DNA of 64,000 bases from positions 124,001-188,000 of the forward strand of contig NZ_QNUL01000010.1 in the NCBI RefSeq assembly GCF_003383615.1, given 5' to 3'. A program made the position numbers and the translations under genes. Origin of the DNA: Dyadobacter luteus (GTDB lineage Bacteria; Bacteroidota; Bacteroidia; Cytophagales; Spirosomataceae). A model generated the notes under the pieces. The model ran no database searches and was not told the DNA's origin. It worked only from the letters and a program-made list of their open reading frames with translations. Shown piece by piece: positions 9,202-18,523 of this stretch. The number at the start of each line of letters is the position of its first letter. Position 1 is the first letter of the stretch.

Positions 9202-10935
9202 ATGAATACCACCATTGATACCATCGTTATTGTCGTTTTCTCTGCCTTTGTCCTTGCCATAGGTTTGCTATTTGCAAGAACAGGAAGAAATCTGAAATCC
9301 TTTTTTGCAGGAGGCGAAGCCGTTCCCTGGTTCATCGGCGGACTTTCTCTTTTCATGAGCTTTTTTTCCGCCGGGACTTTTGTAGCGTGGGGCTCTATCG
9401 CTTACAAGCATGGTTGGGTGGCGATAACGATTCAATGGACGATGTGTATAGGAGCGCTTGTCACCGGACTTTTCCTGGCTCCCTATTGGAAAAGAACCGG
9501 CGCGCTTACAGCAGCAGAATTCATCCGGGAACGTCTCGGACTCCCGGTTCAAAAAACTTACATTTTCATTTTTACACTGGTATCCGTTTTCATCAAAGGT
9601 TCAGTTTTATATCCTGTAGCGCGGTTGGTCAGTTCATCGCTGGATCTTCCTCTTGTTCCCTGTACAATCGGACTTGGTTTATTCATGATCGCCTACACTG
9701 CAGTGGGAGGATTGTGGGCCGTGATGGTAACCGACATACTACAATTTGTGGTTTTATGCGCTGCGGTATTTATCCTTTTACCATTGTCCTTTGAAAAGGT
9801 TGGTGGCTGGGAGGGATTTACACAAAATGTCCCTGATGACTTCTTCAATCTCCTCAACGGTGAATACACCATCGGATTCGTCCTCGCATTCATCATCTAC
9901 CACATTTGTTACATCGGCGGCAACTGGACCATGGTGCAACGTTACACCAGCGTTGACAGCGAAAAGTCCGCCCGAAAAGTAGCATTTCTTTTTGCCGGAT
10001 TGTATTTGATCAGTCCGGTGATATGGATGTTCCCACCCATGATTTATAAAGCGATCAATCCGGCATTAACAGGTCTTGATACCGAAAATGCATACCTGAT
10101 GATTTGTAAACTCGTGTTGCCTCCCGGCCTGCTTGGCCTGATGCTGACCGGTATGTATTTCTCTACTTCTGCCAGCGCTAATACCGCCCTGAACGTGGTA
10201 TCAGCGGTTTTCACCAATGATATATACAAAGGCATGGTGAATCCGGCTGCTTCCGACAAGCAACTTATTCGTGTGGCAAGAGGTTCTTCCTGGTTCTTTG
10301 GATTGGGTATGATCGGTATTGCGTTGCTGGTTCCTTTAGCAGGCGGGATCGTAGAAGTAGTGCTTAGTATCTCAGCTATTTCAGGTGGCCCCCTGCTTGC
10401 TCCTCCGCTCTGGGCTCTCTTTTCAAAACGACTGACCAGCACAGTCACACTCTGGGTTACCGGTATTGGCCTTTCAGTCAATCTTTTTTTCAAAGTTCTG
10501 GCTCCCTGGCTGCTCGATTTCAAGTTATCCCGGGCAATGGAAAACATTGTCGGCGTTGGTCTTCCTTTGCTACTTCTACTCGCCTATGAACTTTGGGCAA
10601 GGTCTAGAAACCAAACTGCACAGGAATTTGAAGTATACAAGATTTCCCGCGAACAAAAACGCATAGATAGTCTGATTGAAGCCTCTCCGGAGGAAACCTT
10701 CGAAATCAAGCGGCAGAACAGATTTGGCTTACAGGTAATCGCAGGTGCCTTACTATTTACCTCCGTGATTCTTCTCATTCTAAGCACCTTCACCGAATCA
10801 GGAGCAATGATTACCGCAGTGATATCCGGAGTCATTTTCGTAGCTGCCTGGATTCCTTACAGTGCTTCGAGAAAGATTCACCTGAGTCCGGTAACCAATC
10901 AAACAGAGCAAGTAATTATCAATAAAACCGTCTGA
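9202..10935 (+). CDS. Sodium:solute symporter (SSS family)
   Basis: 577 residues, about 13-14 membrane segments, consistent with the SSS (SLC5) family. Diagnostic parts are FFAGGEAVPWFIGGLSLFMSFFSAGTFV near the N-terminus, YTAVGGLWAVMVTDILQF (the classic SSS signature area) and LTGMYFSTSASANTALNVVSAVFTNDIY. These carriers move sugars, acids or similar small molecules across the inner membrane with sodium. Placed between two glycan enzyme genes, it likely takes up the final sugar or sugar acid of this locus. A polar stretch at ~455-510 links the last membrane segments. Confidence 0.92.
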   Translation: MNTTIDTIVIVVFSAFVLAIGLLFARTGRNLKSFFAGGEAVPWFIGGLSLFMSFFSAGTFVAWGSIAYKHGWVAITIQWTMCIGALVTGLFLAPYWKRTGALTAAEFIRERLGLPVQKTYIFIFTLVSVFIKGSVLYPVARLVSSSLDLPLVPCTIGLGLFMIAYTAVGGLWAVMVTDILQFVVLCAAVFILLPLSFEKVGGWEGFTQNVPDDFFNLLNGEYTIGFVLAFIIYHICYIGGNWTMVQRYTSVDSEKSARKVAFLFAGLYLISPVIWMFPPMIYKAINPALTGLDTENAYLMICKLVLPPGLLGLMLTGMYFSTSASANTALNVVSAVFTNDIYKGMVNPAASDKQLIRVARGSSWFFGLGMIGIALLVPLAGGIVEVVLSISAISGGPLLAPPLWALFSKRLTSTVTLWVTGIGLSVNLFFKVLAPWLLDFKLSRAMENIVGVGLPLLLLLAYELWARSRNQTAQEFEVYKISREQKRIDSLIEASPEETFEIKRQNRFGLQVIAGALLFTSVILLILSTFTESGAMITAVISGVIFVAAWIPYSASRKIHLSPVTNQTEQVIINKTV

Positions 10936-11006
10936 GACTGATCCATGTAACAACTAGCAGTCAAACTCAAATAACTAAACTCACCCGTATTGTTTAACAG
11001 TAAATT

Positions 11007-13088
11007 ATGAATTTCAGTAAAAACCGTTGGTGGCTTACACTGGCCATTTGTTTCTGCTTCTTACAAGCTTTCGCTCAATATTCCATCCGGCAACAGGATG
11101 CAATTCCACTTCACGGGGAATGGTCATTTGCATTGGATCCGGCTAATATGGGAATTCCCGGAAAATGGTACCTGGAAAAGCCCGCTCAAAACGGCAGGTT
11201 CGATAAAGTGACCGTTCCTCATTGTTTTTCAGCCGATAAAAAGTACGAATTCTACACAGGAACAGTTTGGTACAGAAAGTCATTTAACTGGAAACCAGCT
11301 TCCGCCAAACGCATAATTCTCCATTTTGACGCAGCTTATTACAAAACAGAAGTATGGCTCAATGAAAAGAAAGTAGGCTCACATGAAGGAGGTTACACAC
11401 CTTTCAGTTTTGATGTAACAGATTTCTTAAAAGACGGCAATAACCTTCTGGCTGTCTCGGTCAATAACGACACCTGGCAACCCGGGAGCATTCCGGGATC
11501 TAAAGATGATAATGAGGTGAATAACCCGTTTATGGGCTGGATGAACTATGGCGGGTTGATTCGCCCCGTTTATCTCACGGTAGAGCCTGAAGTGTATTCT
11601 GAAAACATAAAAATTGAAGCGCTCCCTGATCTTGAAAAAGGAACCGCAACACTTAAAACACAGCTTCGGATCCGTAATGCATCTGCCAAAGCTATTTCTC
11701 CGAAAACAGGTATTTCTGTCAATTTCGATCAGAAAGAAATTCCTTTAAAATGGAGAACCAAAGCGGCGACAATTCAGTCCGGACAGACTGGAATAATTGA
11801 ATCAGAAACTTCACTGACAGCAGCTCAGGTGAAACTTTGGAATCTGGATGATCCGAATTTGTATCATTTGAAAGCTTTCGCAAATGGGGACACCATCGCT
11901 TCTAATTTTGGAATTCGTAAAGTTGAAATCAAAAATGTACAGCTTCTGCTCAATGGAAAACCTCTGAAACTCGCTGGCGGCAACCGTGTGGTTGATTATC
12001 CCAAGCTTGGTTCACTGGAACCAGATTGGCTGATTGAAAAGGATTTCAAACTGATGAAAGAAGCAGGCATGGAATTCCACAGACTTACGCACTACACACC
12101 GTCCGAACACTTTTATGACTTGGCGGATAAATATGGAATGCTCATTATCAGCGAGGCGGGGAACTGGCAGCTCACACCCCGGCAGATGGATAGTGACACG
12201 ATCAGGAAAAATTTCCGCCAGCAGTTCAGAGAAATGGCAGAGCGCGACTGGAACCATCCCAGCATTATTGCATACAGTGTCGGTAACGAGTACATGTCAC
12301 TTCATGAAGCGGGAAAACGGTGGACGAAAGATATGATTGCGTATGCCCGAGAACTGGACGCAAGCAGACTCTATACTTTCGCTACCATGTTTTTGAACTC
12401 TCTTCCTAAAAATCCACAAGACGAAGCAAGCCAATATGTGGATTTCGTATCAACAAATACCTACGGAAACCATGCCAAAGCACTTGACCACATACACGCT
12501 TTATATCCTGAAAAACCAATATTAATCAGCGAATGGGGAGTACGTGCGGACAACGGTTCGGACGATCAGCCTGGACTAAGGACCTTTTCAGAACACGATT
12601 TTGGACAGGCAGAAGTAAATCAGGCTAAACATGTGTCTGACATAGCTGGTGAAATCAGAAAAAGACCGTACGTAATCGGTGCTTCCTGGTGGACCTACAA
12701 CGACTACCAAAGCCGCTATCATGGTACAAACCCGAATGGTTATCGTCCATGGGGAATAGTTCGTCCGGACAGGACATTGCGACCTGCTTATTACACCTAT
12801 CAGAAAGAAATGTCTCCTGTGGTTATTGAAAAGACAAGATATACAACTGGGGATCAGGGTGAACACGAGTTAACATTGAAGGTAACAGCCCGTAGTGATT
12901 TCCCTTCCTACGCATTGAGCGGCTATACCTTGCAAACCATGGGAAAGACCATTCGGATTCCTGATCTCAGTCCCGGCGAAAGTAAAGAAATCTCTATCCC
13001 TGTAAGAGGTTTTGAGAAAGCGATCACCATTGAAGTATTCAAGCCAACAGGCTTCAAAACGACAGAAGCAACATTTGAACTGAAATAA
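11007..13088 (+). CDS. Glycoside hydrolase family 2 (beta-galactosidase/beta-glucuronidase type)
   Basis: 693 residues with signal peptide ending AFAQ, so periplasmic or surface exposed. Domain order is GH2 sugar-binding jelly roll (~30-195, with GTVWYRKSF and AYYKTEVWLNE), immunoglobulin-like domain (~198-305) and TIM barrel (~306-600). The general acid/base is E428 in YSVGNEY and the nucleophile E509 in ILISEWG. A C-terminal beta domain (~610-693) follows. Family members remove beta-linked Gal, GlcA, Man or related sugars; the exact specificity is not decided by these motifs. It stands 71 bases after the symporter in the same direction. Confidence 0.9.
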   Translation: MNFSKNRWWLTLAICFCFLQAFAQYSIRQQDAIPLHGEWSFALDPANMGIPGKWYLEKPAQNGRFDKVTVPHCFSADKKYEFYTGTVWYRKSFNWKPASAKRIILHFDAAYYKTEVWLNEKKVGSHEGGYTPFSFDVTDFLKDGNNLLAVSVNNDTWQPGSIPGSKDDNEVNNPFMGWMNYGGLIRPVYLTVEPEVYSENIKIEALPDLEKGTATLKTQLRIRNASAKAISPKTGISVNFDQKEIPLKWRTKAATIQSGQTGIIESETSLTAAQVKLWNLDDPNLYHLKAFANGDTIASNFGIRKVEIKNVQLLLNGKPLKLAGGNRVVDYPKLGSLEPDWLIEKDFKLMKEAGMEFHRLTHYTPSEHFYDLADKYGMLIISEAGNWQLTPRQMDSDTIRKNFRQQFREMAERDWNHPSIIAYSVGNEYMSLHEAGKRWTKDMIAYARELDASRLYTFATMFLNSLPKNPQDEASQYVDFVSTNTYGNHAKALDHIHALYPEKPILISEWGVRADNGSDDQPGLRTFSEHDFGQAEVNQAKHVSDIAGEIRKRPYVIGASWWTYNDYQSRYHGTNPNGYRPWGIVRPDRTLRPAYYTYQKEMSPVVIEKTRYTTGDQGEHELTLKVTARSDFPSYALSGYTLQTMGKTIRIPDLSPGESKEISIPVRGFEKAITIEVFKPTGFKTTEATFELK

Positions 13089-13173
13089 CAATTTATCCCA
13101 AGCCATTTGAACGTGATACAAATCATTCGTTGACGCGCATGCTTTGTTAAACCGGATTTATCCCAACAAAGAA

Positions 13174-15468
13174 ATGATACAAGAAACATACACCTATAAA
13201 AGAAGTCCGAAAACCATTTCACTTGCAGGCGATCTGGTTATAGTAGGCGGAGGACTCACCGGAACTTGTGCGGCTGTAACAGCGGCGCGGGCAGGAGTAA
13301 AAGTGATATTAGTGCAGGACAGGCCAGTACTGGGTGGAAATTGTTCCAGTGAGGTACGCCTGTGGATTCTGGGAGCCACTTCTCACATGGGGAATAACAA
13401 TCGCTGGGCCAGAGAAGGCGGTGTGATTGATGAAATCATGCTGGAAAATATTCACCGGAACCCTGACGGCAATCCGTTGATATTCGATACTGTTTTACTT
13501 GAAAAAGTAGTTGAAGAAAAAAACATCACACTTCTGCTCAACACGGCAGTTTATGATCTTGATAAAAATCCGGAAAACGACGCTGATTCTGACAAAATTA
13601 CAGCAGTGTATGGATTTTGCAGTCAGAACAGTACGCAATACCATATCTCTGCACCATTGTTTTGTGATGCATCCGGGGATGGCATCGTAGGATTTCTCGC
13701 AGGAGCTGCATTCCGCATGGGTGCCGAGTCAGCAGATGAGTTCGGAGAAAAATTTGCTCCGGATAAAGCATATGGTGAATTACTTGGTCATTCTCTGTAC
13801 TTCTATTCCAAAGACATGGGCAGACCGATCAAGTTTCTGCCCCCTTCGTATGCATTGAAGGACATCAAAGAAATTCCCCGTTACAAAACCTTCAACCCAA
13901 AAGATTTCGGTTGCCGCCTTTGGTGGCTTGAATATGGGGGACGGCTGGACACTGTACACGATACAGAAAAGATAAAGTGGGAACTATGGAAAGTGGTGTA
14001 TGGTGCCTGGAATTATATCAAAAATTCAGGCGAATTTCCCGAAGCTGAGAACATGACATTGGAGTGGGTCGGCACCATACCAGGTAAGCGGGAAAGCCGT
14101 CGCTTTGAAGGAGATTACTTGCTTACACAACAAGATATTGTTGAACAAAAAACCTTTGATGATACAGTTGCATTTGGAGGCTGGAGTCTTGATTTGCATC
14201 CCGCTGACGGGATTTACAGCGACCAATCGGGATGTAATCAATGGCACAGTAAAGGTGTATACGCCATCCCCTATCGTTGCTATTATAGCAAAAATGTAAG
14301 TAACTTATTTATAGCCGGCCGGATTATCAGCGCCACACATGTAGCATTTGCTTCCACGCGCGTTATGGCTACAAGCGCAGTGGGTGGGCAGGCAGTGGCA
14401 ATTGCAGCGGCACTGTGTAAAAAGCATAATTGTTCACCCACAGAAATAGGTACAAATCACCTTAAAGAATTACAGTTGGCTTTATGGCGCTCAGGGCAAT
14501 ATCTACCGCAGACAGATATTACAGATTCTGAAAATCTGGTACAAAGCGCAGTTGAAATAACAGCCTCATCCACCTTAAAGTTACAAGAGTTACCTGGCTC
14601 TGACTTCTGGGCGACAATCAAAGATTCAGTTGCGCAAATGATTCCTGTTACGAAAGGAACAATTCCTTCCGTGACTTTCTCCATTGATGCGATCGAAGAA
14701 ACAGAACTTACAGTAGAACTACGAAAGAGTAGCAAATCCTTCAATCATACACCTGATGTTATTTTAGATGTCCAAACATTTCAGCTTAAAACAGGAAAGC
14801 AAAAAATCACTATCAACTGGTCTGTGGAATTCAACGAAGCATGTTATGCATTTCTATGCTTTATGAAGAATGACAAAATCAGAATTCAGTATAGCGACAC
14901 AAGAGTTACGGGCATGGTAACCGTTTTCAATGCGACGAATCCTGCTGTATCCAATTATGGAAAGCAAGAACCTACCGAAGATATTGGTGTAGACACGTTC
15001 GAATTCTGGTGTCCTCAGCGACGGCCGGAAGGACGGAACATTGCCCTAAAATTCAGCAAACCACTGGATGTCTTCGGTACAGAAAATATTACAAACGGAT
15101 TCCACAGGCCTATATCGCAACCTAATGCCTGGGTGGCAGATACAACAGACAGAAATCCGCTTTTGACAATTAGCTGGAACCAACCAACTTCTGTTTCAAA
15201 AATTGATTTTGTATTCGATTCAGATTATGATCATCCAATGGAAAATGTGATTTATGTACATCCGGAAACGGTTATGCCCTTTTGCGTACAAAATGTGCAG
15301 GTACTTAACTGTAACAATGAGGTTGTGGGTTCGATTGCAGACAACCATTTAAGTACCAGAACTATTCATCTTGCTCAACCTGTTACCACCCAACATTTAA
15401 AAATCAGATTATCCGGCTCACATGCACATGTACCGGTAGCGCTGATGGAAATACGGTGTTATAAATAA
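13174..15468 (+). CDS. FAD-dependent oxidoreductase without signal peptide, with C-terminal beta domain
   Basis: 764 residues from ATG 13174 (an in-frame TTG 30 bases upstream is less likely). The dinucleotide fold begins at residue ~20 with DLVIVGGGLTGTCAAVTAAR, followed by QDRPVLGGNCSSEVRLW; AGRIISATHVAFASTR near residue 390 matches the exported paralogue at 3261-5060. No signal peptide is present, so it is predicted cytoplasmic, unlike its paralogue. Residues ~470-764 are a beta-rich extension ending in a discoidin-like fold (VSKIDFVFDSDYDHPMENV, LKIRLSGS). An oxidoreductase for an imported sugar or glycoside is a reasonable guess. It is the last gene before the terminator at 15473. Confidence 0.83.
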   Translation: MIQETYTYKRSPKTISLAGDLVIVGGGLTGTCAAVTAARAGVKVILVQDRPVLGGNCSSEVRLWILGATSHMGNNNRWAREGGVIDEIMLENIHRNPDGNPLIFDTVLLEKVVEEKNITLLLNTAVYDLDKNPENDADSDKITAVYGFCSQNSTQYHISAPLFCDASGDGIVGFLAGAAFRMGAESADEFGEKFAPDKAYGELLGHSLYFYSKDMGRPIKFLPPSYALKDIKEIPRYKTFNPKDFGCRLWWLEYGGRLDTVHDTEKIKWELWKVVYGAWNYIKNSGEFPEAENMTLEWVGTIPGKRESRRFEGDYLLTQQDIVEQKTFDDTVAFGGWSLDLHPADGIYSDQSGCNQWHSKGVYAIPYRCYYSKNVSNLFIAGRIISATHVAFASTRVMATSAVGGQAVAIAAALCKKHNCSPTEIGTNHLKELQLALWRSGQYLPQTDITDSENLVQSAVEITASSTLKLQELPGSDFWATIKDSVAQMIPVTKGTIPSVTFSIDAIEETELTVELRKSSKSFNHTPDVILDVQTFQLKTGKQKITINWSVEFNEACYAFLCFMKNDKIRIQYSDTRVTGMVTVFNATNPAVSNYGKQEPTEDIGVDTFEFWCPQRRPEGRNIALKFSKPLDVFGTENITNGFHRPISQPNAWVADTTDRNPLLTISWNQPTSVSKIDFVFDSDYDHPMENVIYVHPETVMPFCVQNVQVLNCNNEVVGSIADNHLSTRTIHLAQPVTTQHLKIRLSGSHAHVPVALMEIRCYK

Positions 15469-15472
15469 AATA

Positions 15473-15505
15473 AACGGGATCGCTTCATCACTGCGATCCC
15501 GTTTT
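15473..15505 (+). terminator. Rho-independent terminator of the glycan locus
   Basis: Perfect 11-bp stem AACGGGATCGC (15473-15483) and GCGATCCCGTT (15493-15503), 9-base loop, then TTTT. It starts 4 bases after the FAD oxidoreductase stop codon and separates it from the oppositely oriented gene at 15553. Confidence 0.92.
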
Positions 15506-15547
15506 CCATATCCTCCCGATTAAATTTTCCATATCCTCCCGATTAAA
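15502..15547 (+). repeat. Perfect 23-bp tandem duplication
   Basis: Bases 15502-15524 and 15525-15547 are identical 23-mers beginning TTTTCCATATCC and ending GATTAAA. They sit between the terminator hairpin and the stop codon of the minus-strand gene at 15553. No function is evident; slipped-strand duplication would explain it. Confidence 0.9.
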
Positions 15548-15552
15548 ATATG

Positions 15553-16461
15553 TTAATCGAGATTCGATTGAATATTTTTCACAAACTCTTCTGAGACATT
15601 CGCCAAGGACGCAATTTTAGATAAATCGAAATCGGTATTTTTTAAAAGATACATAACAAACTCTGTTTTTCCTTTTGCGATTCCTTCCTCCAAACCCAAC
15701 TTTCTCCCTTTCTCAACAAAAATATCTAATGTGCTCATAACCTTATCTTTCATTTTTAATGGTACATCTTCCAGAATATCAATGATTTTATTTTCCTGCA
15801 GCCCGCTTCGCTCAAAAAGGTAAACAATAAATCCACTTTGCAGATTCCCGGCAATTCCTTCAGATAGTATTAGCAGCCTGACTGCATTTGATTCCAGCCA
15901 CTTTTTATCAAAGCTATGTTTAAGTGCCAGCATAGAGGCAACCAGGAATTTGTTTTCTAGAAGCGCAATATGCTCATCACTTAGCTCTCCCAAATCATTG
16001 TAAATATAATCGAAATGAGGCAGATACCTTTGTAATGATTGATCCAAATTTTCGAACATATCTCCCAGAGCCCGATATTTCCACCTCTTGGTTCCATGAT
16101 ACAGCAGAATGGGGATAATCATAGAAAGCTTCTCCCCATTTGTTATCTGCTTCATAAAAGCGGAGAATATGTAGCCACCAAGCTGAACTGATGTATTCTT
16201 ATCTACATAACTTTTGTGCTCAATCAACAAGCATATCCTGACTGGCTCACTGGATTCTTTAATCCGGCATGAAAAAACGATATCCGATATCGTTTTCCGG
16301 AGCTCCTTTGAAATATAAGAATCTGAGCTCTGTTCTAAGGTCTCAAAATCCAGCAAGTCTCTGACATGGTCAGGTAAAAAGCCTTTAAAGTAATCTCGTG
16401 CAATATCCCTATCGGCCATAATTGACCTGATGAAATTATCGTGGGGCGTTATTTTGCTCAT
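15553..16461 (-). CDS. Rpn-family recombination-promoting nuclease / YhgA-like putative transposase
   Basis: 302 residues. The N-terminal half matches the Rpn/Transposase_31 (PF04754) type: PHDNFIRSIMADRDIARDYFKGFLP, then D60 (SDIVFS) and E81-x-K83 in LLIEHKS, the PD-(D/E)xK nuclease core; YHGTKRWKY and a tail VEKGRKLGLEEGIAKGK also fit. Family members are DNA nucleases reported to stimulate recA-independent recombination and are common in many copies. It is a single gene facing the end of the glycan locus; no inverted-repeat ends or partner genes were seen, so I call a gene, not a mobile element. Confidence 0.88.
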   Translation of the reverse strand: MSKITPHDNFIRSIMADRDIARDYFKGFLPDHVRDLLDFETLEQSSDSYISKELRKTISDIVFSCRIKESSEPVRICLLIEHKSYVDKNTSVQLGGYIFSAFMKQITNGEKLSMIIPILLYHGTKRWKYRALGDMFENLDQSLQRYLPHFDYIYNDLGELSDEHIALLENKFLVASMLALKHSFDKKWLESNAVRLLILSEGIAGNLQSGFIVYLFERSGLQENKIIDILEDVPLKMKDKVMSTLDIFVEKGRKLGLEEGIAKGKTEFVMYLLKNTDFDLSKIASLANVSEEFVKNIQSNLD

Positions 16462-16597
16462 GGTGTAGGTTTACTTTCATCAGACGTTCCTTTGATATAT
16501 TGGTTACCATACCCTCCGGAGCAATGCACTCAGGTTCAGTAAAAAGCTTATCTCTGCATCTTTCCAATTTAGTTCTACCTACTCAAATAATCATGTC

Positions 16598-17218
16598 ATG
16601 AAAATAGAATTTAAACTAGTCGCTTTCCTCGTCTTTATCAGTTTTAGTGCTTTGGCGCAAAGTGACAAGCGCTTTCGTATAGGACCTCATGTAGGAATTG
16701 GTATGGCTCAGATATCAAAATTAGCGTCAGGTGAAAAGGCTGTATTCAGGCCTAATTTTGGAATTTCAATGGATATCAGAACTGGTCCTCATGTAACTTT
16801 CAATACCGGCCTGACACATGTAACATTGGGTGAATCTCAAAATCTAAGCTCCTATCCTTCTGCCAGTAAGTATGTCGATCTGTATCAAACATTAATGATT
16901 CCCTTAGGTCTTAAAATACATCCAAAGAGCAACAGATTTTTCGGAATGATTGGGGCACAACCAGGCTTTATCTACAAGAATGATTTCAAAAGTGACAACA
17001 TTTCAAGCTATCAATCCTACTATAAAAAAGTTGACTTTGGCGCAATAGCAGGCGTTGGCTACAATCTGGGTAATAGTTTATGCCTCGACTTACGCTACTA
17101 CCACGGCATCACCAACATACATAAATCAAATTCCATGACCCTTCCGATTTACGGTCGGATAGATATTCAAAAAGAGAGTTACCGGATGTTTAACCTGACT
17201 GCCTGCTACTACTTTTAA
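16598..17218 (+). CDS. Outer membrane beta-barrel protein (porin family, OMP_b-brl_2 type)
   Basis: 206 residues with signal peptide ending SALAQ. The rest is a run of amphipathic beta strands (FRIGPHVGIGM, VTFNTGLTHV, DFGAIAGVGYNLG, LDLRYYHGITNI) and the protein ends in the aromatic signature CYYF, expected of barrels inserted by BAM. These small 8-stranded barrels are abundant in Bacteroidota and mostly of unknown role. The downstream gene has its own promoter, so this one is likely monocistronic. Confidence 0.85.
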   Translation: MKIEFKLVAFLVFISFSALAQSDKRFRIGPHVGIGMAQISKLASGEKAVFRPNFGISMDIRTGPHVTFNTGLTHVTLGESQNLSSYPSASKYVDLYQTLMIPLGLKIHPKSNRFFGMIGAQPGFIYKNDFKSDNISSYQSYYKKVDFGAIAGVGYNLGNSLCLDLRYYHGITNIHKSNSMTLPIYGRIDIQKESYRMFNLTACYYF

Positions 17219-17254
17219 TGCAGACACACCAATACAGGGAAGTGTCTGGTATTC

Positions 17255-17285
17255 TTTGAAAATTCATAATTTGATTTTACTTTTG
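17255..17285 (+). promoter_or_regulatory. Bacteroidota-type promoter upstream of the TSUP/sulfur genes
   Basis: TTTG at 17255-17258, exactly 19 bases, then TACTTTTG at 17278-17285, a perfect fit to the primary-sigma consensus TTTG-N19-TAnnTTTG of Bacteroidota. Transcription would begin near 17291, giving a ~70-base leader before the gene at 17360. The leader contains the inverted pair ATAGCAAA / TTTTGCTAT (about 17294-17330). Confidence 0.75.
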
Positions 17286-17359
17286 TGCCCTGAATAGCAA
17301 ATAGTTATTTTCTATTTTGCTATATTTTTACTCTATAATAATAGTATACTAGATAGACT

Positions 17360-18523
17360 TTGAAGGAAGCGGCGGAATCTTTACCATCATCTGACACTGG
17401 CCAAAATCCAAACTGGCAGTCTCTGAACGTTGCTTATATTTCGAGTGGCGATCCTACAGAAGACCGTCGCCTGGCTGAAATCGCCAGAACCAAAGGGCAA
17501 AAAGTTTTCCTTAAAGATTTACCTTCCGAATCAGATCCTATATTTCTACACAATAAAAGCGCATCTGCATCCGAAGCATCACCTAAGGAGCATAAGGTAC
17601 CGCTTACCTGGGAGACTATTCAACAAAAAGTATGGGCTGCTACACTTCGTAAGCGCTCCGGAACTGAAGTAGCGGTTAATATCTTTTCGGCTGTTTCACT
17701 GATGATTGTAGGACATCTGCTGTTTACCTATTTTACGTACGACCGCCTGTCAGTTCTTTGGAATGAATTAGAATTCAACGAAGAATTCTTCTACTATGTC
17801 ATGGGTGGCTTCGTCGCTCAAATGATTGACGGGGCTCTGGGAATGGCTTATGGCGTAACTGCTGCTACATTCCTGCTTACGCTGGGGGTTCCGCCATCGG
17901 CTGTAAGTGCCAGTGTGCATACATCTGAAATTTTCACAAGCGGGGTTTCTGGCTATATGCACCTCAAATTTGGCAATGTTAATAGTAAGCTTTTTAAGAA
18001 GATTCTGTTTCCGGGAGTTCTGGGTGCCATTACTGGTGCATACCTCGTTTCATCACTGGAAAAATACATCTATATCATCAAGCCTCTTGTAGCCATATAC
18101 ACGCTGATACTTGGAATTCTTATCATTCAAAAAGCGTTGAAGAAACGTATTGAAAAGCGTCCGATCAAAAAAATAGGATGGCTTGCCATGGCGGGAGGAA
18201 CACTGGATTCTATCGGCGGCGGTGGATGGGGACCAATTGTCACATCTACATTAATCGCAAGAGGCAGACATCCGAAATATACGATCGGTTCAGTGAATCT
18301 GGCTGAATTTTTTGTATCTCTGGCGAGTTCAGTGACTTTTATTACCATTATCGGATTTTCGCATTGGAAAGTCGTCCTTGGGTTGATCCTCGGAGGAATG
18401 GTGGCTGCACCAATTGCTGCCACTCTGGCCAGAAGACTACCGATCAAAACCATGATGATTATGGTGGGAACTATTGTAATCATCGTCAGTTTAAGGATCA
18501 TATACATGGTGTTATTCAGCTGA
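17360..18523 (+). CDS. TSUP (TauE/SafE) family anion exporter fused to a partial siroheme-synthase-like domain
   Basis: 387 residues. Residues ~105-387 are a TSUP permease with about 7-8 membrane segments: QMIDGALGMAYGVTAATFLL, VSASVHTSEIFTSGVSGYMHLKFG and the second repeat GGTLDSIGGGGWGPIVTS. Residues ~22-63 (LNVAYISSGDPTEDRRLAEI, then KGQKVFLKDLPSESDPIFL) look like the second half of the NAD-binding domain of CysG/Met8 (precorrin-2 dehydrogenase); the usual GGG nucleotide loop before it is missing. The frame is closed by TAG at 17354-17356, so TTG 17360 is the only near start. Position ahead of the sulfate-assimilation genes suggests sulfite, sulfate or other sulfur-anion transport. Confidence 0.83.
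   Translation: MKEAAESLPSSDTGQNPNWQSLNVAYISSGDPTEDRRLAEIARTKGQKVFLKDLPSESDPIFLHNKSASASEASPKEHKVPLTWETIQQKVWAATLRKRSGTEVAVNIFSAVSLMIVGHLLFTYFTYDRLSVLWNELEFNEEFFYYVMGGFVAQMIDGALGMAYGVTAATFLLTLGVPPSAVSASVHTSEIFTSGVSGYMHLKFGNVNSKLFKKILFPGVLGAITGAYLVSSLEKYIYIIKPLVAIYTLILGILIIQKALKKRIEKRPIKKIGWLAMAGGTLDSIGGGGWGPIVTSTLIARGRHPKYTIGSVNLAEFFVSLASSVTFITIIGFSHWKVVLGLILGGMVAAPIAATLARRLPIKTMMIMVGTIVIIVSLRIIYMVLFS

Noticed and set aside
15553..16461. Insertion sequence
   Set aside because: The protein is of the Rpn/Transposase_31 type, but no terminal inverted repeats or target duplications were seen; the direct repeat at 15502 is on one side only.
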